The position numbers were made by a program, and so were the translations under genes. 64,000 bases of DNA from the NCBI RefSeq assembly GCF_008806775.1, contig NZ_WAEM01000001.1, positions 744,001-808,000 of the forward strand, given 5' to 3'. Within the stretch, counting starts at the first letter, position 1; every line of letters starts with the position of its first letter. The notes beneath the pieces were generated by a model. The model searched no databases, had not been told where the DNA came from, and saw nothing but the letters and a program-made list of their open reading frames with translations. The stretch is from Flavobacterium luteum (GTDB taxonomy: Bacteria; Bacteroidota; Bacteroidia; Flavobacteriales; Flavobacteriaceae). Of this stretch, positions 17,169 through 26,342 are shown one piece after another.

Positions 17169-17816
17169 TTATGTTGTAAATACTTTTTGAAAATTATTTT
17201 CAATTATTAATTTTAATGCTGTTAAATCTAAATTTTTATATTTTGCTGCCAAAGCATATACTTCATAAATTCCGTCTTCAATAGTATCCGTTTCTAAAAA
17301 AAATCGATTATTGGGAATATTTTTAAAAACAGATTCTAGTTCAGGATTTTGCAATAAATATTTTCCAAACGACAAATAAAATCCATTTTCAATCAATTGT
17401 CTAGCAACTTGTTCATTTTTTGAAAATCCGTGAATAATCATTGGAACTGAAATTTGAAGTCTTTTTTTAACTTCAATTACTTCTTGAAAAGCAGCAACAC
17501 AATGAATTACGACTGGCTTTTTATATTTTTCGGCTAAAAGCAATTGCTTTTCAAAAATAGTAATCTGTAAGTCTAACGAAGTTTCAATACGTTTATCTAA
17601 TCCACATTCTCCAACTGCCAAACAATTTATAGTTTGAAGTTTACTTTCAATAATCTTTAATTCGGCTTCTACCCTATTTTCTTCAATTTTCCATGGATGA
17701 ATACCTATGGAATAGTAAGGGATTTTTTTATCAAACTCATTTGGATATTGATTGACTAATTCTAAAATATCCTTAGAATTAGTGTAATTATGAGTGTGTA
17801 AATTAAAGAATTCCAT
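17169..17816 (-). CDS. TatD-family metal-dependent hydrolase
   Basis: About 215 residues from MEFFNLHTHNYTN. The metal-binding NLHTH is at the very N-terminus; IGIHPW, VGECGLD, VIHCVAAFQEV and FLETDT follow in the usual order of TatD DNases/hydrolases. An in-frame upstream ATG at 17849 is rejected because a full promoter (TTG-N20-TATTTTTG, 17851-17821) lies between it and 17816, so the transcript starts near the ATG and is nearly leaderless. Likely first gene of a TatD-TcdA-HAD operon. Confidence 0.85.
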   Translation of the reverse strand: MEFFNLHTHNYTNSKDILELVNQYPNEFDKKIPYYSIGIHPWKIEENRVEAELKIIESKLQTINCLAVGECGLDKRIETSLDLQITIFEKQLLLAEKYKKPVVIHCVAAFQEVIEVKKRLQISVPMIIHGFSKNEQVARQLIENGFYLSFGKYLLQNPELESVFKNIPNNRFFLETDTIEDGIYEVYALAAKYKNLDLTALKLIIENNFQKVFTT

Positions 17817-17820
17817 TTTG

Positions 17821-17851
17821 CAAAAATAGTTTAAAAGTTGTAAAGTCACAA
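17821..17851 (-). promoter_or_regulatory. Bacteroidetes-type promoter of the TatD-TcdA operon
   Basis: On the minus strand TTG (17851-17849), a 20-base spacer and TATTTTTG (17828-17821) match the -33/-7 consensus exactly, immediately before the ATG at 17816. It decides the TatD start. Confidence 0.75.
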
Positions 17852-17874
17852 AGCATTAAAGACACAAAGTTTTT

Positions 17875-17882
17875 TACCTTTG
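17875..17882 (+). promoter_or_regulatory. -7 element of the MFS gene
   Basis: TACCTTTG matches the TANNTTTG consensus. It overlaps the TTG at 17880, ruling that codon out as the MFS start and favouring ATG 17901. No -33 is evident at the usual distance. Confidence 0.5.
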
Positions 17883-17900
17883 CTACTCTTAAATAGTAGT

Positions 17901-19118
17901 ATGCTCAAAACTGGTTTGCAACGTTATATTGATAATTATAAGGGATTTTCTAGAGAGATTTGGATTCTTGCCATAATAACCTTTATCAATCGTGCAGGAA
18001 CGATGGTTTTACCTTTTTTGACCAAATATTTAAAGGAAGATTTGGGTTTTTCTTATAATGAAGTGGGTTGGATTATGGTTTGTTTTGGTCTCGGATCGAT
18101 GTTGGGTTCTTGGTTAGGCGGAAAATTATCCGACAAAATTGGATTCTATAAAGTCATGGTTTTTAGTTTGTTTTCAAGCGGAATACTATTTTTTATTTTA
18201 CAATTCATCACTTCATTTTGGGGCTTGTGCTTTAGTGTTTTTGCAATTATGACTATTGCGGACATGTTTAGACCCGCCATGTTTGTATCATTGGGTGTTT
18301 ATGCAAAACCTGAAAATCGAACAAGAGCTTTAACATTAGTTCGATTGGCTGTAAATCTTGGTTTTGCTGCTGGTCCTGCTTTAGGAGGATTAATTATTAT
18401 GGGAATTGGCTACAAAGGTTTGTTTTGGACTGATAGTTTAACTTGTATTATTGCGATTCTAATTTTTGCATTATTAGTAAAAGAAAAGAAAAAAACGCCA
18501 ACAATTGTTCATGATTCAAATTCCGTTCAAGTATTATCCGTATTTAAAGATAAAATATTTTGGCTTTTTCTATTTGTTTGTTTCCTTACTGCAGTACTTT
18601 TTTTTCAAATATTTACAACTTTACCTTTGTATCATCATGAAATGTATGGATTAACAGAGTTTCAAAGCGGTCTTTTATTGACGCTAAACGGATTACTCAT
18701 TTTCTTTTTAGAAATGCCAATAGTAAGTGCCTTTGAAAGAAATAAAATTAGTAAAACTAAAATTATGCTATGGGGTTCATTACTTATGGCTATGAGTTTT
18801 TACTTATTAATGATAATAGGTTGGGCTGGTATTTTTATTTTCAGCATTATTTTTATCACTTTTGGCGAAATGTTTATTTTTCCTTTTTCGAATTCTTTTG
18901 CTTTAAGTCGTGCTCCAAAAGGTCACGAAGGACGCTATATGGCTTTGTTTACAATGAGTTTTAGTTTGGCACACATTGCCAGTTCTAAAACAGGAATGGA
19001 AGTAATCGACCGCTATGGCTATCAAACAAACTGGATCTTGATGGGAACTCTAGGGATTATTGCTGTAATTAGCTGTTTTAGATTACTTTATTTGCTAAAA
19101 ATAGAAAACAAAGTTTAA
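17901..19118 (+). CDS. MFS transporter, probable drug or metabolite exporter
   Basis: About 405 residues and 12 membrane helices. MFS signatures are GSWLGGKLSDKIGFYKVMV in the loop between helices 2 and 3 and RTRALTLVRLAVNLGFAAGPALGG in helix 4-5, the latter like antiporter motif C of DHA1-type exporters. The substrate is unknown. ATG at 17901 is chosen because the TTG at 17880 lies within the -7 element. Divergent from the TatD gene with about 84 bases between the starts. Confidence 0.82.
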   Translation: MLKTGLQRYIDNYKGFSREIWILAIITFINRAGTMVLPFLTKYLKEDLGFSYNEVGWIMVCFGLGSMLGSWLGGKLSDKIGFYKVMVFSLFSSGILFFILQFITSFWGLCFSVFAIMTIADMFRPAMFVSLGVYAKPENRTRALTLVRLAVNLGFAAGPALGGLIIMGIGYKGLFWTDSLTCIIAILIFALLVKEKKKTPTIVHDSNSVQVLSVFKDKIFWLFLFVCFLTAVLFFQIFTTLPLYHHEMYGLTEFQSGLLLTLNGLLIFFLEMPIVSAFERNKISKTKIMLWGSLLMAMSFYLLMIIGWAGIFIFSIIFITFGEMFIFPFSNSFALSRAPKGHEGRYMALFTMSFSLAHIASSKTGMEVIDRYGYQTNWILMGTLGIIAVISCFRLLYLLKIENKV

Positions 19119-19206
19119 TTTCATTTGTTCCTAGTTTTAATTGAATTTGAAATAAATAGCAATCTTTTATGTTTTTCAGTTACTTTGTATTTAAAGAATT
19201 TTTACA

Positions 19207-19680
19207 ATGAATATTAAACTTATTACTATTGGCAAAACTGATAATAAAAATTTACAATCTCTTATTGAGGAATATCAAAAAAGATTGTCTTTTTACATCA
19301 AATTCGATTTAGAAATTATTCCTGATATAAAAAATGTAAAAAACTTGTCAGAAAGCCAGCAAAAAGAAAAAGAAGGCGAATTGATTTTGGCAAAAATCAC
19401 ACCAACAGACCAATTAATTCTATTGGACGAAAACGGAAAAACATTTTCTAGCATAGCGTTTTCAGAAGAATTACAAAAGAAAATGAATGCAGGAATCAAA
19501 ACCTTAGTTTTTGTAATTGGTGGTCCTTACGGATTTTCAGAAACCCTTTATAGTAAAGCAAATGGAAAAATCTCGTTATCCTTAATGACCTTTTCCCACC
19601 AAATGGTGCGTTTGTTTTTTATTGAGCAATTGTATCGCAGCTTTACTATTTTAAAAAACGAACCGTATCATCATCAATAA
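19207..19680 (+). CDS. rlmH: 23S rRNA pseudouridine-1915 N3-methyltransferase RlmH
   Basis: 157 residues, the usual length. SPOUT-fold features are FVIGGPYGFSE (SAM site, about 102-112) and the C-terminal RLFFIEQLYRSFTILKNEPYHH, the family's knotted tail. It methylates N3 of pseudouridine 1915 in helix 69 of 23S rRNA. It ends 5 bases from the convergent folP gene. Confidence 0.93.
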   Translation: MNIKLITIGKTDNKNLQSLIEEYQKRLSFYIKFDLEIIPDIKNVKNLSESQQKEKEGELILAKITPTDQLILLDENGKTFSSIAFSEELQKKMNAGIKTLVFVIGGPYGFSETLYSKANGKISLSLMTFSHQMVRLFFIEQLYRSFTILKNEPYHHQ

Positions 19681-19685
19681 AATAT

Positions 19686-20507
19686 TTAATGCAAATTTTG
19701 CATTAATTTGACACATTCTACAGCCTCTTTTACATCATGAACCCTAAGAATTTTTGCTCCTTTCATTAATGCAATTGTATTTAAAATAGTTGTTCCGTTT
19801 AAAGCATCATTAGGATTAGAATTCAATACTTTATAAATCATAGATTTTCGAGAAATACCTACTAAAATGGGTAATTCTAACATTTGAAACAATTCAATAT
19901 TTTGCAATACTTCATAATTTTGTTCTAACGTTTTTGCAAATCCAAATCCTGGATCTAGAATCAAATCAGTAATTCCTAAGCTTGTTGCTTTCGCTACTTT
20001 TTCAGAAAAATAGAAAATCATTTCCTTAACTATATTGTCATAATTGGTTAGCGATTGCATCGTTTGCGGCGTGCCACGCATATGCATCATTACATAAGGC
20101 ACTTTATATTTTGCTATGATTTGAAACATATTTTCATCTAAACTTCCGGCCGAAATATCATTAATCATAGCTACCCCATTTTCAACACAAACTTTAGCAA
20201 CTTCACTTCGAAAAGTATCGACGGAGAGTATTGTTTCGGGAAACTGTTTTAAAATAGATTGTATTACTGGAAGTATTCTTTCTAATTCTTCTTTTTCTGA
20301 AACAAACTCGGCTTTAGGTTTGCTAGAGTAGGCTCCAATATCAATAAACGTAGCTCCTTCTCGAAGCATATTTTCAACTTGATTTAAAATCTCTTTATCA
20401 CTTTTATGTTTTCCACCATCAAAAAAAGAATTTGGAGTAACATTTAAAATACCCATCACTTTTGGTGTTGTTAAATCGATGAGATTTCCTTTACAGTTTA
20501 TGGTCAT
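19686..20507 (-). CDS. folP: Dihydropteroate synthase
   Basis: About 273 residues from MTINCKGNLIDL (ATG at 20507); the 16 residues added by the upstream ATG 20555 do not look like family sequence. Motifs in order: MGILNVTPNSFFDGGKH, IDIGAYSSKP, NDISAG, MMHMRGTPQTMQ, LDPGFGFAKT and ISRKSMIYK. It joins p-aminobenzoate to dihydropterin pyrophosphate in folate synthesis and is the target of sulfonamides. Divergent from the DUF1599 gene, a pairing common in Bacteroidetes. Confidence 0.92.
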   Translation of the reverse strand: MTINCKGNLIDLTTPKVMGILNVTPNSFFDGGKHKSDKEILNQVENMLREGATFIDIGAYSSKPKAEFVSEKEELERILPVIQSILKQFPETILSVDTFRSEVAKVCVENGVAMINDISAGSLDENMFQIIAKYKVPYVMMHMRGTPQTMQSLTNYDNIVKEMIFYFSEKVAKATSLGITDLILDPGFGFAKTLEQNYEVLQNIELFQMLELPILVGISRKSMIYKVLNSNPNDALNGTTILNTIALMKGAKILRVHDVKEAVECVKLMQNLH

Positions 20508-20644
20508 TTTATATGTTTTAATTTTTTGAGTCGAGGTAAATAAATTTGAAAACACATGATTCGAAAAAATATACTATTTTTGACCCGAAGCCTTTAGGCT
20601 GAATCGTGGGAAGCAAAAAAATTGAATACAAATATACATCAATA

Positions 20645-21193
20645 ATGAAGAATACATCACAAGAATACGATTCGGTAATAGAAATTTGTCGAACCCTCTT
20701 TATCAATAAAATGAAAGATTACGGCAGTGCATGGCGTATTTTAAGATTACCATCTTTAACCGATCAGATATTCATAAAAGCGCAAAGAATTAGAAGTTTG
20801 CAAGAAAATGATATTAGAAAAGTTGACGAAGATGAAACTGGAGAATTTATTGGAATCATTAATTATTCCATAATGGCTTTGATACAGTTAGAGCTTGGTG
20901 TTGTAGATCAACCTGATTTGGATGTTGAAAAAGCAACCGAATTATATGATGCCAAAATAAGAATCACGAAGGAACTTATGGAAGCTAAAAATCACGATTA
21001 TGGTGAGGCTTGGCGTGAAATGCGAGTGAGTTCATTAACCGATTTAATTTTGCAAAAACTACTTCGTGTAAAGCAAATTGAAGACAACAAAGGTAAAACA
21101 TTAGTTTCTGAAGGAATTGACGCCAATTATCAAGATATGATTAATTATGCCGTTTTTGCTTTAATTTTAATGCGATTTTCATCAAAAAATTAA
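20645..21193 (+). CDS. DUF1599 protein, duplicated domain
   Basis: 182 residues from the ATG at 20645 (a GTG at 20606 would add 13 residues that do not fit). The protein is a tandem duplication: KMKDYGSAWRILRLPSLTDQ in the first half matches AKNHDYGEAWREMRVSSLTD in the second, each followed by an IINYSIMALI or MINYAVFALI helix. The helical pattern resembles all-alpha nucleotide pyrophosphatase-like folds, but the activity of DUF1599 is not established. Its constant position beside folP in this phylum suggests a link with folate or nucleotide metabolism (inferred). Confidence 0.85.
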   Translation: MKNTSQEYDSVIEICRTLFINKMKDYGSAWRILRLPSLTDQIFIKAQRIRSLQENDIRKVDEDETGEFIGIINYSIMALIQLELGVVDQPDLDVEKATELYDAKIRITKELMEAKNHDYGEAWREMRVSSLTDLILQKLLRVKQIEDNKGKTLVSEGIDANYQDMINYAVFALILMRFSSKN

Positions 21194-21247
21194 TTTTGGT
21201 ATTTCTTTTTTAAATAATCTTGTTTATATTTACTTTTTATAAATCAA

Positions 21248-22351
21248 ATGATGAAAAAAAATATTGTTCAGTTTTCACGAATTTTTGTTGGAATCTTATT
21301 TATTATTTCCGGATTAATAAAGCTTAATGACCCTATAGGATTTTCATATAAACTAGGAGAATATTTTGGGGAAACCGTTCTAAATCTTCCTTTTTTAGTC
21401 CCTTACTCTTTAGCAATTGCAGTTTTTATAGTTATTTTCGAAACAGTCTTAGGGTTTATGTTACTCATTGGCTACAAATCTAAATTTACGCTTTGGAACT
21501 TATTGTTAATGATTGTTTTCTTTACTTTTCTAACATTTTACTCCGCTTATTTTAACAAAGTAACCGATTGTGGTTGTTTTGGTGATGCCTTAAAACTAAC
21601 CCCTTGGCAATCTTTTACAAAAGATATTGTGTTGTTGTTTTTTATTATGATTTTGTTTTTCAATAAAAAAGTAATCAAACCCATATTCTCAAATCAATTT
21701 ACAAATGTTCTTTTTATTTTAAGTATCGTTTTATGCGCGTTTATGGGCTATTGGGTATTAAATCATTTACCGCTAAAAGATTTTAGAGCATACAAAGTAG
21801 GAACAAATATCATTAAAGGAATGGAAATACCTGACAACGCTCCTAAAAGTGTCGTTGAAATGGTATTTATTTATAACCTAAATGGGGTAAATAAAGAATT
21901 TACCGAAAAAGATTTGATGTCTATTCCAGAAGGTGCAACATTTGTAGACCGAAAAGATAATATAATTTCAACAGGTTACATACCTCCTATTCATGATTTT
22001 GCCATGGAAAAAGACGGTTCTGATTATAAAGACGAACTATTAAAAGAACCTAAATTAATGCTTTTTGTAACTTATGATTTAATTAAATCGGATAAAAAAG
22101 GCTTAGAAAAATTGGAGCAATTAAATCTTTTAGCAAAATCTAAAGGCTATAAAGTTGTTGGAATGACCGCTTCATCTCCAGAAGAAATTACAAGTGTAAA
22201 AAAAGTGTATGGATATACTTTTGACTTTTATTTCTGCGATGCAACTACTTTAAAAACAATTGAAAGGGCAAATCCAAGTATTATTGTAATAGAAAATGCC
22301 GTCATAAAACAAAAAGTGCATTATAATGACATCAATGATTTAAAATTATAG
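21248..22351 (+). CDS. BT_3928-like DoxX/MauE membrane protein with thioredoxin-like C-terminus
   Basis: 367 residues. Four membrane helices in residues 8-165 form a DoxX/MauE-type unit (SRIFVGILFIISGLIKLNDP is typical), with a DCGCFGD motif whose two cysteines may be redox-active. After a fifth helix the soluble domain (about 190-367) resembles a thioredoxin-fold (VTYDLIKSDKKGLEKLEQL). It is probably a membrane redox component handing electrons between a thiol protein and the membrane. Start of a run of genes leading to a TlpA-like protein and TpiA. Confidence 0.8.
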   Translation: MMKKNIVQFSRIFVGILFIISGLIKLNDPIGFSYKLGEYFGETVLNLPFLVPYSLAIAVFIVIFETVLGFMLLIGYKSKFTLWNLLLMIVFFTFLTFYSAYFNKVTDCGCFGDALKLTPWQSFTKDIVLLFFIMILFFNKKVIKPIFSNQFTNVLFILSIVLCAFMGYWVLNHLPLKDFRAYKVGTNIIKGMEIPDNAPKSVVEMVFIYNLNGVNKEFTEKDLMSIPEGATFVDRKDNIISTGYIPPIHDFAMEKDGSDYKDELLKEPKLMLFVTYDLIKSDKKGLEKLEQLNLLAKSKGYKVVGMTASSPEEITSVKKVYGYTFDFYFCDATTLKTIERANPSIIVIENAVIKQKVHYNDINDLKL

Positions 22352-22374
22352 TTTATATTAATTGTTATAAGACT

Positions 22375-22653
22375 ATGGGTATTTCTAAAAGCAGAAGAAT
22401 AAAAAGAAATCTAAATATTAAGATAATACTATCTTGTATTGTCTTTTTTGTTTTGGGATACTATCTTTTAAATTATGTATCTACTAAGGAAAACCCTCTT
22501 CTAGGAAATACTTTTCATATTCTTTTAGGGTGTATTTTGATGGCCGTATCTTCTTTACTATTCGTCATTAAAGTTAAAAATGAGTTTTTTCCTAAAAAAA
22601 GAAAAAAAACTTCTCATGTCTTTTTAGATGAACAAAAAGAAGCCAAATCTTAA
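22375..22653 (+). CDS. Small two-helix membrane protein, unknown
   Basis: 92 residues with a basic N-terminus (KSRRIKRNLNIKI), two hydrophobic helices (about 17-35 and 45-63) and a Lys-rich cytosolic tail. No family recognised. It lies 23 bases after the DoxX/MauE gene and is probably co-transcribed with it. Confidence 0.6.
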   Translation: MGISKSRRIKRNLNIKIILSCIVFFVLGYYLLNYVSTKENPLLGNTFHILLGCILMAVSSLLFVIKVKNEFFPKKRKKTSHVFLDEQKEAKS

Positions 22654-22819
22654 ATTAAGCGCAATTATATAAAAAATTTATTGCTTATAAAGCCGTTTTT
22701 AATAAAAAACTTTACAATTCATACTTTTCGTTTTTACTTTTTCTTAAACTTAAAAATTTAAATTAATTCATTTTAAAGTAACGATTTATAAATGTAAATT
22801 TGTATTTCAAAATTAATCG

Positions 22820-23323
22820 ATGAAAATTAAAATAATAATTGCCTATATCATTTTATGTTTTTCTACCATTTCTTGTTCTCATGCTCAAGAAACAGAATTT
22901 TCAAAAAAAGCATTAGAAGAAAAAATTATCGCTACCGATGGGAATTTTATTGCCTTTCAAAATGTTTTAAATCAGTATAAAGGTAAAACTTTAGTAATTG
23001 AGTTTTGGGCTTCTTGGTGCGGAGACTGTGTAAAAGCAATGCCTAAAATAAAAGAACTACAAAAAAACAATTCCGAAGTTTCTTATGTTTTCATATCATT
23101 AGATAAAACGATCAATAAATGGAAAGATGGTATTGAAAAACACCAAATTAAAGGCGACCATTATTTAGCGAATAATGGAATGAATGGCTCTTTTGGAAAA
23201 GCAATAGATTTAGATTGGATACCAAGATATATAATCATCGACAAAACGGGGAAAATTATAATATATCGTGCCATAGAAACTGATTTCGAAAAAATAAACA
23301 CAACCTTAAAATCAATAAAATAA
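22820..23323 (+). CDS. TlpA-like thioredoxin-fold lipoprotein
   Basis: 167 residues. The N-terminus ends in the lipobox-like STISCSHAQ, so it is probably lipidated and periplasmic, or simply exported. Residues 50-165 are thioredoxin-fold with the active site FWASWCGDCVKAMPKI (WCGDC) and the cis-Pro IPRYIIID. It probably reduces or oxidises periplasmic thiols, perhaps together with the DoxX/MauE protein upstream. Its stop TAA shares one base with the tpiA ATG, so translation is coupled. Confidence 0.85.
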   Translation: MKIKIIIAYIILCFSTISCSHAQETEFSKKALEEKIIATDGNFIAFQNVLNQYKGKTLVIEFWASWCGDCVKAMPKIKELQKNNSEVSYVFISLDKTINKWKDGIEKHQIKGDHYLANNGMNGSFGKAIDLDWIPRYIIIDKTGKIIIYRAIETDFEKINTTLKSIK

Positions 23324-24075
23324 TGAGACAAAAAATTGTTGCAGGAAACTGGAAAATGAATAAAAATACTGAGGAAACAGAAGATTTATTAAACGAATTA
23401 ATTGATAAATTGCCAAATGATAAAGATGTAGAAATCATTGTTGCGCCAACATTTGTAAACTTATCATCGGCTGTAAATCATTTAGAGTTTACAAACATTC
23501 AGGTGGCTGCGCAAAATATGCATCAAGCAGAAAGTGGAGCATTTACTGGAGAAATTTCAGCAGACATGCTAAAAAGTATCGGTGTAAATACTGTAATACT
23601 AGGCCATTCAGAACGTCGTGCAATTTTTCATGAAACTGACGCTATAATTTCATTTAAAGTAGACGCTGCGTTAAAACACGATTTAAGAGTAATTTTTTGT
23701 TTTGGAGAAGAACTAAAAGACCGTCAAAACAAGCAACATTTTAATATAGTTGAAAACCAATTAAGAGACGGATTATTTCAAATTGATAAATCAGCTTGGG
23801 AAAATATTGTTCTTGCTTACGAACCCGTTTGGGCAATAGGAACTGGTGAAACGGCTTCGCCAGAACAAGCACAAGAAATGCACGAATTTATTAGAGAAAC
23901 CGTTCGTAAAGCTTTTGGAAGCGATATTGCAGAAGACGTTTCAATTCTTTATGGAGGAAGCGTAAAACCAGAAAATGCTAAAGAAATTTTTGGAAAACCA
24001 GATGTTGACGGAGGATTAATTGGAGGTGCTGCACTAAAAGCAGATGATTTTGCTGCAATTGTAAATGCTATTTAA
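23323..24075 (+). CDS. tpiA: Triosephosphate isomerase
   Basis: 250 residues, the usual length. All active-site motifs are present: GNWKMNKN (Lys), ILGHSERR (His), AYEPVWAIGTG (Glu and the flexible loop), YGGSVKPEN and DGGLIGGAALK. It interconverts dihydroxyacetone phosphate and glyceraldehyde 3-phosphate in glycolysis. Translationally coupled to the thioredoxin-like gene; ends at a strong terminator. Confidence 0.96.
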   Translation: MRQKIVAGNWKMNKNTEETEDLLNELIDKLPNDKDVEIIVAPTFVNLSSAVNHLEFTNIQVAAQNMHQAESGAFTGEISADMLKSIGVNTVILGHSERRAIFHETDAIISFKVDAALKHDLRVIFCFGEELKDRQNKQHFNIVENQLRDGLFQIDKSAWENIVLAYEPVWAIGTGETASPEQAQEMHEFIRETVRKAFGSDIAEDVSILYGGSVKPENAKEIFGKPDVDGGLIGGAALKADDFAAIVNAI

Positions 24076-24097
24076 AACAGCTAAATTAATTGACTTA

Positions 24098-24134
24098 GAG
24101 AGATTTGAATTTGAATATTCAAATCTCTTTTTTA
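24098..24134 (+). terminator. Rho-independent terminator after tpiA
   Basis: AGAGATTTGAAT (24099-24110) pairs with ATTCAAATCTCT (24117-24128) across a 6-base loop, followed by TTTTTATTTTTT. Confidence 0.9.
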
Positions 24135-24163
24135 TTTTTTAAAAATTCAACAAAAGAGATTCT

Positions 24164-24171
24164 TACCTTTG
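24164..24171 (+). promoter_or_regulatory. -7 element of prmA-clpS
   Basis: TACCTTTG matches the TANNTTTG consensus, 10 bases before the prmA ATG. Confidence 0.5.
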
Positions 24172-24181
24172 CAAAAAAAAA

Positions 24182-25042
24182 ATGTCAAACATCTATTTAG
24201 GGTATCATTTTACAGTTGAACCAAAAGACACAAGCCTAAGCGAACTGACGAGGCACATGGGTTCTGAAATTCTTGTTGCTGAATTAGGCGAATTGCCTTT
24301 CGAAAGTTTCGTAGAAAGTGATTTTGGAGTTACAGCCTACATTCAGAAACAATTTTGGAATGAAACTATTTTAGAAGAGGTTCAGATTTTAAATTCTCCT
24401 GAATTTATAATTTCCTATACCATCGAAGAAATAGAACAAGTAAATTGGAACGAGGAATGGGAAAAGAATTTTGAAGCTATTGATGTTGACGGAAAATGTC
24501 TTGTTCGAGCTCCGTTTCATTCTAAAACCAATGCTGAGTTTGATATTATAATTGAACCTAAAATGAGTTTCGGAACAGGTCATCACGAAACTACCCACAT
24601 GATGATTCAGCATTTATTAGAAACGAATGTTACTGGAATGAAAACATTAGATATGGGCTGTGGAACAGCAATTCTTGCTATTCTTGCAGAAATGAAAGGA
24701 GCAAAACCTATTGATGCTATAGATATTGACAATTGGTGTTATTTGAATTCTATTGAAAATGCCGAACGCAACAATTGCAAAAACATTACGGTTTATGAGG
24801 GAGATGCAGCGTTGCTAAAAGATAAAAAATACGATTTGATTATTGCCAACATCAATAGAAACATTTTGTTGAATGACATGCAAAGTTATGTAGATTGCCT
24901 TAATCCAAAAGGGACTATTTTATTTAGTGGCTTTTATGCAGAAGACATTCCTTTCATAAATGATTCTTGTATTGAAAAAGGATTAACGTATGTTAAAAAA
25001 CTAGAAAGAAACAATTGGGTTTCTTTAAAATATGTAAATTAG
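24182..25042 (+). CDS. prmA: Ribosomal protein L11 methyltransferase
   Basis: 286 residues. MSFGTGHHETTHMM (about 128-141), LDMGCGTAILAILAE (SAM motif I) and IANINRNI are diagnostic of PrmA. It trimethylates ribosomal protein L11. It is followed 47 bases on by clpS, probably in the same transcript. Confidence 0.92.
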   Translation: MSNIYLGYHFTVEPKDTSLSELTRHMGSEILVAELGELPFESFVESDFGVTAYIQKQFWNETILEEVQILNSPEFIISYTIEEIEQVNWNEEWEKNFEAIDVDGKCLVRAPFHSKTNAEFDIIIEPKMSFGTGHHETTHMMIQHLLETNVTGMKTLDMGCGTAILAILAEMKGAKPIDAIDIDNWCYLNSIENAERNNCKNITVYEGDAALLKDKKYDLIIANINRNILLNDMQSYVDCLNPKGTILFSGFYAEDIPFINDSCIEKGLTYVKKLERNNWVSLKYVN

Positions 25043-25089
25043 CATTGTAATTTATAGAATAAAAGTCAAATAATTATAAAGGTCTGAAA

Positions 25090-25365
25090 ATGGCAACAAT
25101 AGAAAAAACTCAACAAGATACCTCAGTACTTGAAGCGGTTGACATTAACCATGAAATTGTACTTTTTAACGATGATGTTAATACTTTTGATCATGTTATT
25201 GAAACTTTAATATCGGTTTGCAATCATACCGCAATACAGGCAGAGCAATGTGCAATTTTAGTACATTACAAAGGAAAATGCACCGTAAAAACTGGTTCTT
25301 TTGAAGAACTAAAACCGCAATGTACACAATTATTAGAAGCAGGTTTGAGTGCCGAAATTATATAA
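25090..25365 (+). CDS. clpS: ClpS, adaptor of the Clp protease
   Basis: 91 residues. VLFNDDVNTFDHVIETLISVC matches the ClpS family (NDDVNTFxxV, the Asp pair and Thr contact an N-terminal degron), with EQCAILVHYKGKCTVKTG after it. It delivers N-end-rule substrates to ClpAP (here ClpC or ClpA). Follows prmA at 47 bases and ends at a shared terminator. Confidence 0.88.
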   Translation: MATIEKTQQDTSVLEAVDINHEIVLFNDDVNTFDHVIETLISVCNHTAIQAEQCAILVHYKGKCTVKTGSFEELKPQCTQLLEAGLSAEII

Positions 25366-25369
25366 AAAA

Positions 25370-25397
25370 ACCTGATTAGTTCTTATACGAATCAGGT
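25370..25397. terminator. Hairpin terminator between clpS and the lipoprotein gene
   Basis: ACCTGATT (25370-25377) pairs with AATCAGGT (25390-25397) over a 12-base loop, flanked by A-rich and weaker T-containing sequence, so it serves the plus strand and possibly the minus. Confidence 0.7.
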
Positions 25398-25422
25398 CTT
25401 TACATAATATGCTTTTATAATA

Positions 25423-25836
25423 TTATCCTCTAGTAAACACTGTAATAAAACCATCAGCAGTATCCTTAGTTTTTAATTCCGAACTAGTTAAGTTTATAAT
25501 TTCTGTTTCTAAAACTACAACTCCTTCATAAGAAATAGTAATTGTATTTCCATTTCTTATCCAAGTACCTGTGTCAATACTTTCACTGCATGTACCACTT
25601 TCATTATCATAAGAGTAAAAACTAATTTGACCACCTGATGAAATAATCATATAATCTTTGTTACATCCTGCAGTATGCTCATAATCTGTTAAGGTAGCTT
25701 CGGTTTCTCCTTCTTTAGAAGGAATCCATTTGCCTTCTATAGTAGCAGTAGAATTGTTGTCATCGTCCTTATTACAAGATACAGATGTCAATCCAATAGT
25801 AATAATTGAAATAAATAATAATATAATTTTTTTCAT
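25423..25836 (-). CDS. Lipocalin-like lipoprotein
   Basis: 137 residues. Lipoprotein signal MKKIILLFISIITIGLTSVSCNKDDD, with Cys21 followed by Asp-rich residues as for outer-membrane retention. The rest (EGKWIPS..., SGTCSESIDTGTWIRNGNTITISYEG) is the strand pattern of lipocalin-like domains of the type PF13648. Two cysteine pairs are possible. Ligand unknown. Confidence 0.75.
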   Translation of the reverse strand: MKKIILLFISIITIGLTSVSCNKDDDNNSTATIEGKWIPSKEGETEATLTDYEHTAGCNKDYMIISSGGQISFYSYDNESGTCSESIDTGTWIRNGNTITISYEGVVVLETEIINLTSSELKTKDTADGFITVFTRG

Positions 25837-25925
25837 GTCTTAAAGTTTTAATAGTTACAAAGTTTTAAATTTAACTAATTTTAACTAATCTACTATAAAA
25901 TTCATTTAAGCTTTTATTAACAAAT

Positions 25926-26339
25926 TTAATGTATTAATTTATCCTTTAGCAATCCATACAAAAAAGTACCGATTAGTGCTCCAAAAAGCACCAACAGCAT
26001 TGGCAAAAATCCTGCACCCAATAAAATAAAAATGGGCCCAGGACAAGATCCTACCAATGCCCATCCTAATCCGAAAATAATTCCGCCAACCCAAAATCGT
26101 AAGGAGCCATTCTCTTTATCAGGAACTACAATCGGTTCGCCTTTTATATTTTTTAATTGTATTCTTTTTATAATTTGCAATCCTATTACACCCGTTGCAA
26201 TAGCAACCATGATTATTCCGTACATATGAAACGATTGAAATTGAAACATTTCATAAATGCGATACCAAGAAACGGCTTCTGATTTTGTAAGTACAATTCC
26301 GAAAACAAATCCAACAATTATGTATTTTAATAGTTTCAT
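25926..26339 (-). CDS. YeeE/YedE-like membrane protein, second half
   Basis: 137 residues with four hydrophobic helices. WVGGIIFGLGWALVGSCPGPIFI carries the G-x-CPGP motif of the YeeE/YedE (DUF6691) family. Together with the next gene it probably forms a split two-piece sulfur-compound transporter. The start is 3 bases downstream of the partner's stop, so they are translated together. Confidence 0.82.
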   Translation of the reverse strand: MKLLKYIIVGFVFGIVLTKSEAVSWYRIYEMFQFQSFHMYGIIMVAIATGVIGLQIIKRIQLKNIKGEPIVVPDKENGSLRFWVGGIIFGLGWALVGSCPGPIFILLGAGFLPMLLVLFGALIGTFLYGLLKDKLIH

Positions 26340-26342
26340 TTT

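Noticed and set aside
20507..20555. Upstream start for folP
   Set aside because: The extra 16 residues do not look like DHPS; ATG 20507 gives the usual N-terminus.
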